DNA from: Annulohypoxylon bovei var. microspora
Taxonomy: Eukaryota; Ascomycota; Sordariomycetes; Xylariales; Hypoxylaceae
Length of the DNA: 64,000 nucleotides
Direction: 5' to 3'
Assembly (NCBI GenBank): GCA_022836615.1
Contig: MU405246.1
Span: forward strand, 62,001-126,000
Shown: positions 33,955 through 46,776 of the stretch, piece after piece
How positions within the stretch are numbered: position 1 is the first letter of the stretch
Layout of the letters: each line of letters begins with the position of its first letter
Position numbers and translations under genes: made by a program
Notes under the pieces: model-generated
What the model was told of the DNA's origin: nothing
Seen by the model: the letters and a program-made list of their open reading frames with translations, nothing else
Database searches by the model: none

Positions 33955-34047
33955 GACTGCCCGTGGGATCGAACTCGTAACCTACCAACCTACGCATAAG
34001 TCATTCGGAGGCACGAATCCGGAGTCAGACCATTAGACCATTGACCC
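33955..34047 (-). ncRNA. tRNA-derived pol III element (tRNA-Arg-like relic or SINE)
   Basis: On the minus strand there is an A-box-like TGGTCTAATGG (34030-34040), a B-box GTTCGATCC (33965-33973) and a run of six T directly after the 3' end (33949-33954). The sequence TCTGACTCCGGATTC resembles the anticodon arm of tRNA-Arg(CCG). The acceptor and anticodon stems do not pair well and the distance between boxes is longer than in a simple tRNA, so this is more likely a tRNA pseudogene or a tRNA-headed SINE than a working tRNA. Confidence 0.45.
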
Positions 34048-34824
34048 CTAATATTACAGTTTATCGGATGTTAAGAAACTGGGTACCTAATTATAATTAA
34101 ATACCTTTCATTCGGCATGATTTCACCGCACCTCTTGCGGCACCATTTGTTGTTAATTGCTAACACTACATGCAAACGTAATTATTTTCGCCTTTTCTCC
34201 TATATTGACTAGCTTGTGGTTTTAATGCGTTTCAAAGCTCTTATTAATTTCGATACTTTAATTCTTGTTGGAATCTTTCGTGCTTCTTGCTTGCCTTCAC
34301 TCATACTTCTCTCGCCTGACCGAGCCTCTGATGGGCTGAACTACGATCAGACTAGACCTTCGATAGTTAGCCCTCCGGATGGAGAGATATTTCACATTTA
34401 TGAACGATATGGGCCTAATACCTACTGGATTCTCATGAATATAATCTAGGGGGTGGCAGAATAAACCACCGAGTAGTAGGGTAAAACATCAAATTCGTCT
34501 GTACTAGGAATTATCGAGTCAGAAGTTTTCCGTGTAAAGAATCCGTATCTACCTATCTCATAGTAATAGCAGTAGTGCCGGGTATTCAGTTATTATAACA
34601 ACCGTGTAACTTGTCAGGGAGGGTCTACCATAAAACGCCTGCAATAATCTTCACATGGGATTTTTTTGCTTAAAGGGGGTAGAGAGTAACTTATTTACGA
34701 AAGCAAAAGGACATCTTCTCCCATTTTCTTACATTAAAAGCTCTCCATCCTCCCTCTGTCCTCCCAATCCCTGTTGCTGGCATCACTGCTCCCCCTTTAT
34801 ATCCTCATGATATCCTATAGTGGC
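34048..34824. other. Intergenic AT-rich spacer
   Basis: No supported gene. The open frame at 34216-34449 does not start with ATG where expected and has no recognisable domain. Confidence 0.5.
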
Positions 34825-35349
34825 TCACTGTGAACCAGGCTCGGCCAGACCCTCGGGATAGTAGCGTCGTCTTGTTTGGGATCTTGGGCCATATGTATCG
34901 ATGACTGATGATAGCCAGTCATCCACTGCCGTGTTTGCAATGCTGTTGTCTAGTTCGCGATAACTCTCGGGGATGTCACCCACTTCCTTGGAAACTTGAT
35001 GGAAGGATCTTACGCGGTCGCGGAAGGTAACTCGAGCAGCCATAACCCTGGTTGCAAAATCGAAAAGGTCGCGTCCCTTGATGCTGCGAGACCAAGCCAG
35101 ATGGGAGCCGACCTTATGCCAGAATCTGTCTGGCTGCATGTATCCACATTTCCAAACCAACATACGCGCCGTGGAAAAAAGCTCAGCGATATACTCAGTA
35201 ACAACTGATTGGTTGATGGGTTTACCCGCTTGTTCCATTGCTCCGTAGATATTGACGGTTTGTTCATATGTAGTGAAGGCGTGTGTATGCATTGTAACCC
35301 ATTGGAAACCCGCATCAGGAAGATATTGACTTAGAAGTAGAGAAGACAT
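34825..35349 (-). CDS. Hypothetical protein, 174 residues
   Basis: Single exon with an ATG start. I do not recognise the family. Composition is balanced and protein-like, with Trp residues spread through (FQWVTM, VWKCGY, RFWHKV, LAWSRS, DDWLSS), predicted mostly helical, soluble, without signal peptide or membrane helix. The C-terminus is basic (TRRRYYPEG). It stands alone between a chitinase and a Myb-like gene. It could be a short lineage-specific gene or the remnant of a longer one. Confidence 0.5.
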   Translation of the reverse strand: MSSLLLSQYLPDAGFQWVTMHTHAFTTYEQTVNIYGAMEQAGKPINQSVVTEYIAELFSTARMLVWKCGYMQPDRFWHKVGSHLAWSRSIKGRDLFDFATRVMAARVTFRDRVRSFHQVSKEVGDIPESYRELDNSIANTAVDDWLSSVIDTYGPRSQTRRRYYPEGLAEPGSQ

Positions 35350-37488
35350 CTAAGGTAAGTCGGCGGGTTAGTGAATCGTGACTTCGTGTATGCTGAAAGG
35401 CTGACAGGACTACAGAAAATATAAACATACCTTGGTATGCCTAGATATCTAATCAACACTGATAGGTAGATAGGGTTGTGTTGGTAGAAGGATGATGGTG
35501 GATGTGGTAATTAAAATGGTGAAAGTGGTATAATCTGGTCTGGGAATTTATCAGCTATGTTTTGGTGAAGCTATGACTCTAATACACATGCTGATACAAA
35601 GTGGAATCGATTAAATACCTGGGTACCTCCCTAGTAGGCTTATCCTGGTGTGGCCAAAGTGCTTGGTTTCCATGTGCGAGAAAAGGATTTTGATGGAGAG
35701 AAATTACGTAAAGAAATGCGTAAATAAAGACAGTGCAGAGATAGTAAAAAGTGAATGTGTTTTTTCCTTAAATGTTTAAAAATACGTCAGTGTGAGAGGG
35801 TGGATGTCGATGCATACAGTGGTCAAAGTTGCATTCACTTACGCGAAAAAGGACCTGTAAACTTTAACTTGTGTTTATGTAAAAATAACAATCCGATTGA
35901 CAGGATTGACAATCGTCTGATTGTATTTCTTTGTTTACCTGGGTAGCTATGGTTAGTATTAATATAAGAAATGACAGTTTCTTGGGTGGGTGACGAGTTC
36001 ACCAGGCGACGAGGGAAATCTCGTGGCCCAAAACCTCTTCAGGTTTACTCTTGAGTTCTCCTGTACGATTATGACACCGAGAAATATTTATCTTTAAGCG
36101 TTAGATAAAGTTACCTTTAAGAAATATAGGATACCGTTTTAGTATCTTCTGGGTCTTCGTAGATTGAACTACCCCTTTCTATTGTTTCTGTAAGACTTCT
36201 CAGTTAGGTTCGTGACTACTGTGAGATTTTAAAAGATCAACTGCTTTAGGGATGGGCTCATCATGATTGAAATACCTAGATATTATGTTGGTAATAAAGA
36301 TATGTTGGTGCTGAGTTGCGTCTTCGTAGGTAAGTTACATGTTTTATAAGGGCGTCTCTTCGATACATATAGTGTTTCTCATCGCTTTACATATATTTTT
36401 TAACAATTCTACAAGTGGTAATAACCTTTCTAAAAGTATGATGAAATTACTGGGGGGGTTACGATGTTATTTGGGAACGGCGTATGTGAGAATAGCTCAG
36501 TCGATAATAGATGCCGGTTGAAGATGTGGGTACTTGATTTAAACGAGCACAACCAACACGAATATTTCGATAGGGCAGTTGCATATAGCTGCCAGACTTA
36601 AAAATAAGGCAAGAACAATGTCGGGAGATCCGTGCTGATATCGGGTGGCAACTACGGAATATCGTACCTTGCAGATTATGACAACTACCTGATCCCGCTC
36701 CTAGTTCTTGCCTAAACTTCAACACAGACTTCCACAACCCAAAGAAAAGCAAAAGCAAAAAAATCACTGGGATTGTAGTTTCCCCGGATAACTACCCGGG
36801 TAACCAAATCCCATCCCGGTTTCTAAACATACCTACTCTGGTTTACCCATATCTTCCTCGCCTTCTTTCTTTTTCACCAAACCTAACTCATCCCCACATC
36901 TCCGTATGTGAACCCGATCAATACCAATCTTCGTGGATTTACTTTCTACAAGTATCCTCAATCTTTATTTCACCGCGCAAGTAAGCAGATCCCAAATTTC
37001 TAAGAAGGTAAATCTATTCTCTCCTTTCCTTTCCCTTCCTTGCTTTTATCACCACAACACATGCATCACGAGTATCAAATACCTGGTACTCTATACCATT
37101 CCCAGGCCCAGGGAATCTTGTCCAACCTATTTCACAGAAATCACTCTACCTGCTCTCTCGATTCTCCGCGGTTGCCTTTTTCCTTGCTGCCAGTTAGAAA
37201 GCTAAACGTGATTCACCTACACCGGGCATAATAACCCAGCCACACAACTCCCCAAAACCACTTCAGGTCTGTTCCAGCATGTTCTTGCTATTGCCTGTCG
37301 TTCTTCTCGTATTTAATTCGGCGCAAAATATCAATATCTTCGCTTGATATTAACTTCTCATCTTTCTCAACTTTCCATCTTACACCCTAACCACATCACA
37401 ATTCTTTCATAAGACCCAAGCCCTGCTAACTTTATCGTTGCGAAAGGGAATCCACCTACTTTTCTCTATCAACATCTCAACCGACGAG
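35350..37488. other. Long spacer upstream of the Myb-like gene
   Basis: About 2.1 kb without a supported gene. The last 600 bases are pyrimidine-rich and probably include the promoter and a long 5' leader of the gene at 37489. Short open frames are AT-rich and unconvincing. Confidence 0.5.
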
Positions 37489-38385
37489 ATGTCTGCTAAG
37501 ACCACTCCCGACGCCTCTAAGGCCAACGGTGATGGTGACAAGTCCTCCAAGACTTGGTCTTCCGAGGAAGTCGCCCAGTTGCTCTTGCTGATTATGCAAG
37601 AGGAGAACTTCGAACTGTCAGTCAAGGGTTGGAACGCCATTGGAGAGAAGGCTCAGCATTTATTTGCTCGCAAGTATTCCATGATCGCCATCAAGTAAGT
37701 TTGTTCCCTAAACTGAAATCTACCTACCTACCTAGCATTATCAATACTATGACTAGGCAACCTGAGTAGATGCATGTTAGTCCTGAACTGCGTGGATCTA
37801 TCCATATTGAACATATAATAACTAACCTTCATTCGTAGGCACCAATTCCAGCGACTCCGTCGTGCTTACATGGAGGGCCTGCCGGACGCCATAAAGAATG
37901 GCCAGAGCAACAGTGACTCGGCTAAGGCACCGGCCAAGGGTCAGAAACGTGCAGCCACCTCCGTCGGAGATAACACTGATGACGCCCCCAAGGCCAAGAA
38001 GCCTCGATCCGCTACAAAGGCCGCCAAAGATGCCACCATCGACAACTCCAATGGAGATGAGCAGAAGCCCGGAGAGGCCGCGGCTCACCGTCGTGCTATC
38101 AAGAAGTCTCAGGCAAAGGCTGGTGGTGACAAGGATTCACACACACGCAAGAATTCCCAGAAGATGGCTGCCATTGAGTCCGAGTCGACTAGCAAGGCCG
38201 CTACCGACGATTCATACGACAATGACTATGCTGCTATTGACGAAAATTCTGGTGTTGGTGATAACATCTTTGATGGCAGCTATGGTAGTAGTGATAGGTT
38301 GTCTGATGGAGTGGACGATGAGATGACCGATATGGAACTCCAAGCGTATATTTCAGCGGATTGGAGTGCTCTCCTTGAAGATTAA
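37489..38385 (+). CDS. Myb/SANT-like nuclear protein
   Basis: Two exons, 37489-37694 and 37839-38385, giving 250 residues. The N-terminal domain (about 23-85) is a Myb/SANT-like helix bundle: TWSSEEVAQLLLLI, then WNAIGEKAQHLF, then ARKYSMIAIKHQFQRLRRAY across the intron. The pattern of aromatic residues and the basic last helix suggest DNA or chromatin binding. The rest is Lys/Ala/Ser-rich and disordered, with basic clusters (KAKKPR, RRAIKKSQ) likely to be nuclear localisation signals, followed by an acidic end (DDEMTDMELQ...DWSALLED) that could be a transactivation region. The target is unknown. The start at 37489 is the first ATG in frame. Confidence 0.82.
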
Positions 38386-40216
38386 TACTCGACAGCATGC
38401 TCAAATTACGGACCTAGACACCGCATGGAAATAACTTCGGTGCATCACATTGTTCACTTGCTTGGAAGCGATGGAGCTTCTTTGTGGCTGGGGAGACGGA
38501 GTGGAAGGATGGCTATTAACTGGCAATAACGCATCGATCTCTGGCATCACTCACAATCCCTGGCAAGTTTTCCTTTGTTAGTTCTGATAATATTGGTGAC
38601 CATATCACCCAATACACCGGGCCAAGCCACATGCTGCCCTATCGCCGCGTATTATTTTTATCCCGACAATGTGACTCGAGGTGACATAAAACGACTTTCC
38701 CCAAACTATATGTTCGAAGGCGCGTTACCAATCACCGCCGTGCTTCGGCTTTGTGTTTCCCTCCTTCCGTAACGGGCCTCTAGCTTCGCCACAATCGTCA
38801 ACGCAATAAAAACCATTTAGTCATGGTCGTTAAAAGCGCCCTATGAAATCTTTGTGCTCCCCCCTCAGGCCTTCCGTATTGCGTTCTCTTCACCCTCGTT
38901 ATTTCTGATCAGCACTATCTCCCCTCGCCCAGTCCAGAGTAAGCAGCGCTGATGAGGACACGGCTTTCTCGAACACATGTGAAAATCTCACCACAACGTT
39001 TCCAAATCTGCTCTATGTTTGGCTCGAGCGGCAGCTAGCATTAGCCGCTTCCAAGTAGGAGATGGGTCCGGCTTTGTGTGAGGCTCCTTAAGGGTTGTAG
39101 GACTAGCTAGGTAGGATTATAGTCCAGCTAGTCCCCCCCTTTGCTAGGGACTTGTGCCGTTGGAAGGCTTATAAACCGGAGCTCCCTGGCTCGTAGGGAA
39201 ATTCTGGAAGCATTAGAACAACTCTAATTCGACTAGGTGCAGATTTCCCCCATGTCTTCTCGACGCTATATAGTCATCAACCGATATCGCTTACTGTGAT
39301 CTCGGCTTCTACACACCTTCTCACGTGCTATATTAGTCTTTCAAAAGGGTATAGTGTGCAGTGTAGCTGATTATGGAAGACTAGCTAAGATAGAGGGTCC
39401 TCTTACTTTAAGCTACCAGTGGGGGTTAACTATACTAAAATGTTCAATGTAACTATCATTTCTGATTAGTTTGAATGAAAGCTCTTGATACTAAATTGGC
39501 TGGTAGTAGTATTTGATAAGTTAAGGGGAAGATATCGTATAAACATATAATAGCTAGTTGTAGCTTCTTCGGCTGCATTTCCGTGTAATTGCTAAAAAGG
39601 AGAAATATCATGATGCATTTTACGGGGAAGCTTCTCAGAATCACAAGCTGAATTGTAAAAAAAGAAAACTAAAGGTAATTACACATACATTCCGAGCACA
39701 TAAATTACGTAAAAATTCTTCCGAAGATCGACTACAAGGAGTCCACACCACACTATTATTTATGTACGACGACACTTACGCAACACTGTCACACATAGAC
39801 AACCTGTGTTAAACTTTTATCTCCGTTATATAAAGTAAAGGTATGAGAAGAATACGCGTGTTTCGTAATCACAATATGCCAATATTTTCTATTGAAGCTA
39901 AGCCTTATGTAAACATCGGTCCGAATTTATATCTCGACTATTATAGCCTAGGGGGATCGACTATAGATCTAGAAGCTATCTCTAGACCCAATTTTCTTAG
40001 CCCCCTTTTAACATTCTTGTTTGCCGCTGATATTAAACTCAAGTATCACCAGAAATCAAGCTTTATCACTTTTATAGAGGCGTTTCCCACATATATATTG
40101 TTGGGGTGAACGCAAGAGACGTCTGGTTTTATTTTTATCTCAAATGGCGTATCTGGAGTAAAATTTGGAATTTTGTTATTTTTATCCTTGTTTGGTTAGA
40201 GTGAGTTGCAATTGAA
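38386..40216. other. Long spacer between the Myb-like gene and the RTA1 gene
   Basis: No gene is supported. A small inverted repeat (GGACTAGCTAG ... AGCTAGTCC) is at 39099-39133. The open frame at 39843-40109 is AT-rich and low in coding character. Confidence 0.5.
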
Positions 40217-41453
40217 TTATACCATTAGGTTGGATTGCCTTTCATCCCTATTATTGTGATATCCGTATAGCTCGATATCTTCCTCGATATAACCTGGAAT
40301 GATTGAGTCTTGGCTGCTTTTGGGCCATCTCTTGTCGAACCTTGCTTGTTTCTTGGCTGCCTTTCGTTCTTGCTTTTCTATCTTCTTTTCTGCCCTGGAT
40401 TTCCGAGGAAACTCGCTGGATGGACCAATGAGCGTCTTCCCTGGATGCCAGATAACGAGAATCAAAAGAGCTAGCATCATAGGGAAGCAATCGAGGGCGT
40501 AAGAATATTCTTCGTGAAATGGAACAGGATTTGAAGGCGTGATTCCGCCGGCGAATTCCGCAATACGGTACATATTTCGAGTCTACAACTTGTTAGGGAT
40601 GAATAAGAATGATGTATCGGACTTACTTACCGTTATGAGAACTAGAACGACATAGAGGACAATCAGAAGTGGTTTCCAACTTGGCTTCTTCTCTCCGGTT
40701 GCTGACACATCCCCAGGGGGGTTCGCTTCCGCGCGTCGGTGGAATATGATCATGAGTACCAAAAATAGTACGATGAAGAGCTGCTGCAAGCCCATTCCAG
40801 CCAAGTATATGTCAAGACCTATCTTGACGGTGTCCGGGCTCGTACTTGGAGAAACCATTATACCCCCTACGGCTTGGATGAGAAAGGTGAGGACATCAGC
40901 CCACACGAAGCACTTAGCAATTGACACAGGCCTAATACCGCCGATCCTCTGATCCGGTAGGTAGAACCAGGCCATGCGAGCAAAGGTCATGTATACGAAC
41001 GCATTGATCCATAAGGGTGCTAGCAAGAATAGAATCTGCCAGGCTGTCGCATATCCAACATTCTGTTGATCCCGCGCACCCAAAGAATGTAGGATGAAGG
41101 CCGTCGTCTCCCAAATCCCGCCCATGATCAAGACCCATGTATATCGCTATGACCGTATTAGCAATGCCTAAAGATGGACATATTTATCTTGAATAGTTTC
41201 TCCTAACCTTGCGAAAGATGATGGCCTCGGCAATATGCATCCCGGTCAATACCCCGAATAACACGGCGACGGCGACGGCAGGAGCAAATTGCGGATTAAA
41301 GTTGTAATATGAGTTGCAAGCGTCTACCGGGACGCTTCCGTTCGGTCCCGGGGTGGCTGTTATGCAGTCGGACGGCCCGTCGTAGTCCCCCGCATCGTCA
41401 TCATCGCGTGTTACGAGCTGCACGAAAGATGTTACCAACAGTTGGTATACCAT
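40217..41453 (-). CDS. RTA1-like seven-helix membrane protein
   Basis: Three exons on the minus strand: 41208-41453, 40631-41146 and 40217-40582, giving 375 residues. The ATG at 41453 is used because the frame upstream has no ATG. The family is the fungal RTA1 group (Rta1, Rsb1, Pug1), proposed lipid-translocating exporters that give resistance to 7-aminocholesterol or efflux sphingoid bases. Seven hydrophobic segments can be drawn, from FAPAVAVAVLFGVLTGMHI to MMLALLILVIWHPG. Motifs typical of the family are seen: ETTAFILHSLGA, then FVWADVLTFLIQAVGG and MYRIAEFAGG. An acidic, Cys-containing N-terminus would be outside, and the C-terminus is a very basic Lys/Arg helix on the cytosolic side. 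Introns fall in phase 0. Confidence 0.92.
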
Positions 41454-44400
41454 GGCGGGAGCGGTCAGCTTCCCACACGGCACTAGGGATCTCCCTAAGT
41501 GTATTTAATTTGCGAGTTCAAATGTCGGGTGTGTCTTAGCGAGCGAGGGGCTAAAAATATTCAGAGACAGTGTTAGACAGTGTCAGCAACACGAGGTGCA
41601 ATCTTGGACGCAGTGTAGCCTAAAGGGCGACTCGGAAACCGAATGTTTCCTCGCAGCTGGATGGGGATTCGATGGGAGGATCGTAGAGATATGCACTGTA
41701 AGCCACAGTTCAGTCTAGAAATGTAATCTTTATATTGTCTTATGTATGTTATGGTAAATTGGCAACTGCCTAGGTAAGTAGATATATATGACATTGATCC
41801 TCGTCGTAGACCATGTACACTGCGTAGATAGGTAGACAGGCGAGGCGAAGCTTGGCTCAAGACCTTAGAAGAACTTAAGGAAATGAGCCTCATCCTATAA
41901 TAAGGATCAAATTCCACGTGCGCTTTCATGGATATTTTGATAGAACAGACTATACTCAATTAATTGAGTCTAGACATCATGGCGGTTCTTGAAAGCTGGA
42001 CCCTGGCATAGAGATCTTACCTAGGTTAGCTACCTAAGACGGGAGACAATATAGCTGGTAGCTAGGGACAGGGCTCATAAGGCTTGTAAGGCGCTGCGCC
42101 CTTCCAGGCAGCTAATAGCCCTAGGTTGCCTTGCGGCTCAGATGGGCTCAGGTGCCGCAAAGCTTCGCAAAGCACATACAAATAATAGTAGAGGCTGACC
42201 TGGCTGACGAATTTTGCGGGCTGTGCCCCTTGTTTATTAGCGAAACCTCCCTGCTTTAATTGCGGAAGGATTTCTCTACATATATAGTAGGTAGACTAGC
42301 GATCCTTCATCCTTGTTAGGCTAGGAATCGTGGTACAGCAGATATTTTAGGTGGTTATTGGAGAGAGTTATAGAATTCTCTTGAATTGTTAGTAGCCTAG
42401 ACCTGGCTGCGAATCCTGACTCTCCACGTCGAAGCTAGACCGCGCTGGCAGCACCTTGACAAAAGTTCATGATTAGAAAGAAAGAAGTCAGCCTCTGCCT
42501 CGAGTATCTCTCTTCTCTCTTCTCGTGATCATGGCATTGCGAAATCGGGGATTATTACTATTCTTCGGAACCGTATTACGATGATAATTGGCAGTAAACA
42601 CAAAATATACATGTAAATTATGTAGGTTATGTCCCTAATAAAGATATCGAAGAGAGAAAATCCCACACTTAACAAAGAGGGGTCCCCCCTTTACGACTCC
42701 ACCCCTGTCTTATCCCACATTACTGCGTAGTCAGGTAGTACAAGTCCATACAGATCCATACTAATCCATATAAATCCATACACCTATCCCCTTCAGGGGT
42801 TTTATGGGCTTAGCTTCTTGTGGTGTGGACGTCGTGGTGGTCAGTGCCAAGCTCTTTATCCCCCGCCTTGCCCCCCAATCGAGTCCCGATCAAGTCTAAT
42901 GAAGTCTGGGCGCCCAGCTTCAACCTGCTCTTCTCGCTTGTGATGCTGTAGACGCTGTGGGATTTCAAGGATTACCTGTCCCATCTGCTCACACCAATTT
43001 CTTCGTTACCTTCTCGTTACAGCTCACTTCGCATTCGTGTCCCGCACTCATGATAAAGTCACAGCATTGCATTGCTGCTGGCAAGCTACCTAGTGTCTAA
43101 CCCCATTTCCCAATCTAGCGGTTACCGGTTCAAAACCTTCTTCCGTCCTCTCTCTGAATCATCTTGCTTAGTCTGTCCCCCGCTGGTTCGTTGGCTCGTT
43201 GGTTTCTAAGACCCGAAAAGGGTTCGCGAGTCTGTTTCTGTATTTCTGTATGTATGTCTGTGTGTCTGCATGTCTGTATGTCTGACATTTGTAATGACAC
43301 GAGAGACCTGGAGGGTGTTCGTGAGAGACCTCGTGGACTATCCGATATCTGGGGCTCTCCTACTGAGGAGCGTCGTCGTCGTCGTCGTGGTCTTCATTTC
43401 CCTATCTCCACCTAACGCTTTTCGGCTGGCTACCTACTTGGAAAGAATCGGGGTCCCGAGATCCACCCACGCCGAGCATGGCACCTAAATGCCCCGTCGC
43501 AAGCTGCGAGACGGCATCATCGCTCGTTCTTGGCTTTTAACGAAATAAGAAGATCGCGATCGCTTCCAAAACCGGGAAGTGCCATCCTAAACCGCAAGAT
43601 TACGTACAGTGATGTATGCGCTTTGGGAAATATCCTGAGACGAGTCGAAAGTCCGGCGACACAACTACGTCCGGAGCGTGAGTTTCGTGTTTTTCTCGAA
43701 CATTAGGCGAGTATCTCCGGCTGATTCTAACTCGTCGCGGTCATGATGCACTTTCCTCTTCCCCAGATAGTCCCGCTACCATATCATCCGGTTTTCTCGG
43801 AGGGGACCCTGAATTTTCTCTATATACCGACCTTATTACACCCTGACACACCCTGATACACCCTGATCAAACCCTGCTGCAGATCCGCTTAACGGCTAAC
43901 ATACCACTGTGTAGTCGTGGCGTCCACTGCCGTTTTGATATGTGACCAATGTTAGCACAGCATGTACGAACAAGAGCCGACCTTTCCAGACAGCTGGAAC
44001 GGATCTCATGTTTCCAATTAGAAGATTAATTGTCTTGATGCTCTGCCGAGAGGGTCTCCTATCTATTCCCAAGCTGTTGGGAATCGACTGTTGGCTAGTA
44101 GGAATTTCTTTTTATTTATTTAATACTTGAGGGCATGGTTCGAGTGAGCCAGACCATCTCGACCATCTTCGCGTTGGAAACTTGAGGAACCGCGTTTCGG
44201 ACTGCAACGATTTGATTGGGCGATGCGCCTTACTCTGCAGATCTTATTGCAAGAGGCATAAGACAATGTCTCACAGATAGCCGGAAGCCTAGAATGCACA
44301 GCTGTCTGGGGATGGACCATGCTAACGAACCTGCTGCGAGCGCAACCGGCGTATGTTCATCAAATTTTTCTCTCTCTCTTTCTATTCTCATTTCTCGTCC

Positions 44401-46776
44401 AGTCGACCCCAACCCAGCCAGTCCAGATGATACTGGGATGGTTTAGTGTGCATCTGCATAAGTGTTACTACTACCTATAGTACTCGATTTGTACTCAATC
44501 CGAAGCTGAACTTTTGTTGGATCCAATGACTATATTCGGCTGCAACCGAGTCGATCATCTCGTTGCAACCTAGCGCCCGTTTTCTTTCAATCTAAGCTAT
44601 AACTACCGGCGTGCATTTGCGGTAGCTACAAAACGTCACTTTCGACCCGTGCCGAGAGTTCGACTTATGAATATGCTACTATGCTATGGCCGTGGAGGGC
44701 AACTGAGAACGGCGTAGCATTTCTACGCTGGCAGTTCTCCTCATTATCTCGAGCTTTTATGGGCCTTTATGGGCCTTGGGTCGTTTTGAACCTCCTGAAT
44801 AACGTCAGTGGCTTCCCAGAAAATAATTAGGGGACTATGATGTCGTCGCAACGGTGGCGCCTTGCCATGGGAATGTGGGCAAGGGCACCTATATTTTCAT
44901 CCAGCATCCTCCTACGGTTTAGAGCCCATTTCCTACATTTCACCTGCATATCTCCATACCTTGATACCTCGATACCTACCTACATATCTACATACCTAGG
45001 TACTTACCCAGGCCGCTGGCAGTAGTTGCGCGGCGGAGGATTTTAGCTCTTACAGGCATGATAGGGGTGCATGAAGCTACGTCCAATGAGACCGGCAGGC
45101 TGATCGACCCCCCGGTCCGGCCCCGATACAGTCTCCGTGGTGCCCGTGGTGCCCGCAACCCATCTGTTCTAGACTTGAACAGGAAGGCATGATCCCCAGG
45201 TGGCATATGACGTGCAGAAAGTCTTGTCTCAAACCGATTTGATTTCTTTTGTTTGACAAGACGCCTCGCGGCGCCACGCCCGCTGTTGGGTGTGGGATCT
45301 TGTGTGTTATCAGCCCGGGGGCGATCTGCTATCAGAATGTCTCGTGTCTATCGATCAGGAACAGTAACACGGGATGCCTATACAAGGCAGGTAACCAAAT
45401 AACCCGATGATATGATAATGCTATAGCCGTCGTGGCTAGGGTCGATCCACAATATGGCGCCAGATTCGCAAAAACTTGCGGCAATCCTGCTATTGTGACA
45501 ATGTTACCATCATTACCTTTAGGAAGCTCCTTTAACCTATAACGACGACAGGATACGAGTCAGGTGTTGAGGGTATCGACTAAGTAGAAGGCCTCGAACC
45601 AATTGCTTTTTACCCAGGAAACGTCGGCTACAGGACACAACGCAGACACAGCGTAGACACACACAGAGACACAGACAGACACACGGAGACACAGCGCAGG
45701 TTATCGAGTTTCCGCAACGGGGTTTTTGTGGCGGCGATGGTAGGATCGACGCCAAGGAAAGGCCATCTGCTGTGCCGCTGATCCAAAGAACCGTTGACCT
45801 CGTCACGGAGATGCAAGCAGATTTCTAAACCGCACACCACAGACTGGCCTCTTTTGCTGGGGTGTGTACAATCCCACTCCCCTTATTTCCTCTCTTTCCT
45901 CTCTCTCGCTCTTTAAAACTCTTGAGGCGGAGCAAGCCACAATGTCTGATATGTGGTCGTATGTACCTTCCTACCCCTGCGTATGATTGAGTCCACGGAG
46001 GGCTGCCCTAATACATCACTTACATCTGCAGGACATTTAGCACCCGAGCTAATCTTTTTTTTTTCAAGCTTGTCTGGTAGTTCATTAGTCAAGGGCTGGA
46101 AAGGGTCCTCTTGGCAAGTCACATCTCCCGTGGTCTAGCCTGTAAATCGTACAGGGGCTCCATCACGTCCGGAGCGAGCTTCTCTGGGGTTTTCTCGATA
46201 ATCAGTCTATATTCGACCAACTATCGAGCCGCGTAACAGCGAAGAATAGGCTGGCCACCTACTACCTTACTTATTGTTCTGCAGTCCCAACACAAATCAT
46301 CCCTGACCCGTGTGGGTTGATCAGCGACTAGGATACCCAGGCATTTCGTCATGTTTCTCAGTCTTAGTGCTGGTCCGTGAGCTGAACCCTCCTCGAGAGA
46401 TCAGATACATTACTGGGGGTGGCGTCTGTCATCTCGTTACCGGGTTTCGGAGACTTCGAGCAATCTTCTCTAACGCTATTTATTCCCCGTTGCTGCTAGC
46501 CTTCTCAGACAAATTAGGACATAAGGAATCCATCAGCACTACTGTCTGATCCTACTGGATCAGTACTGCTGTTAATTACCCTTCAGTGTCACTTCCACAT
46601 TTAGAGACGCGATGCTCTGAGTCCTCACTTTCTTTAGTCAGGGAAACACAAGAAGTCTACAGCCTGTGTTACATTTAATCTCGTCCTCGTTTCTAAAAAC
46701 TTCAATTCATTATTCCTCCCCTTTGCTGCTACCACTACTGCCAGCAACCAAATTCAACATCTCACAACAATTCGTC
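41454..46776. other. 5.3-kb gene-poor region
   Basis: No supported gene. There are pyrimidine-rich stretches, TGTCTGTATG-type simple repeats at about 43240-43290, ACACAG/AGACACAC repeats at about 45640-45700, and TACCTAC/TACATAC words at about 44960-45005. Open frames are short, mostly antisense to one another, and lack motifs. Confidence 0.55.

Noticed and set aside
39843..40109. Plus-strand ATG frame of 88 codons
   Set aside because: AT-rich, no motif, no promoter signal and no support from context.
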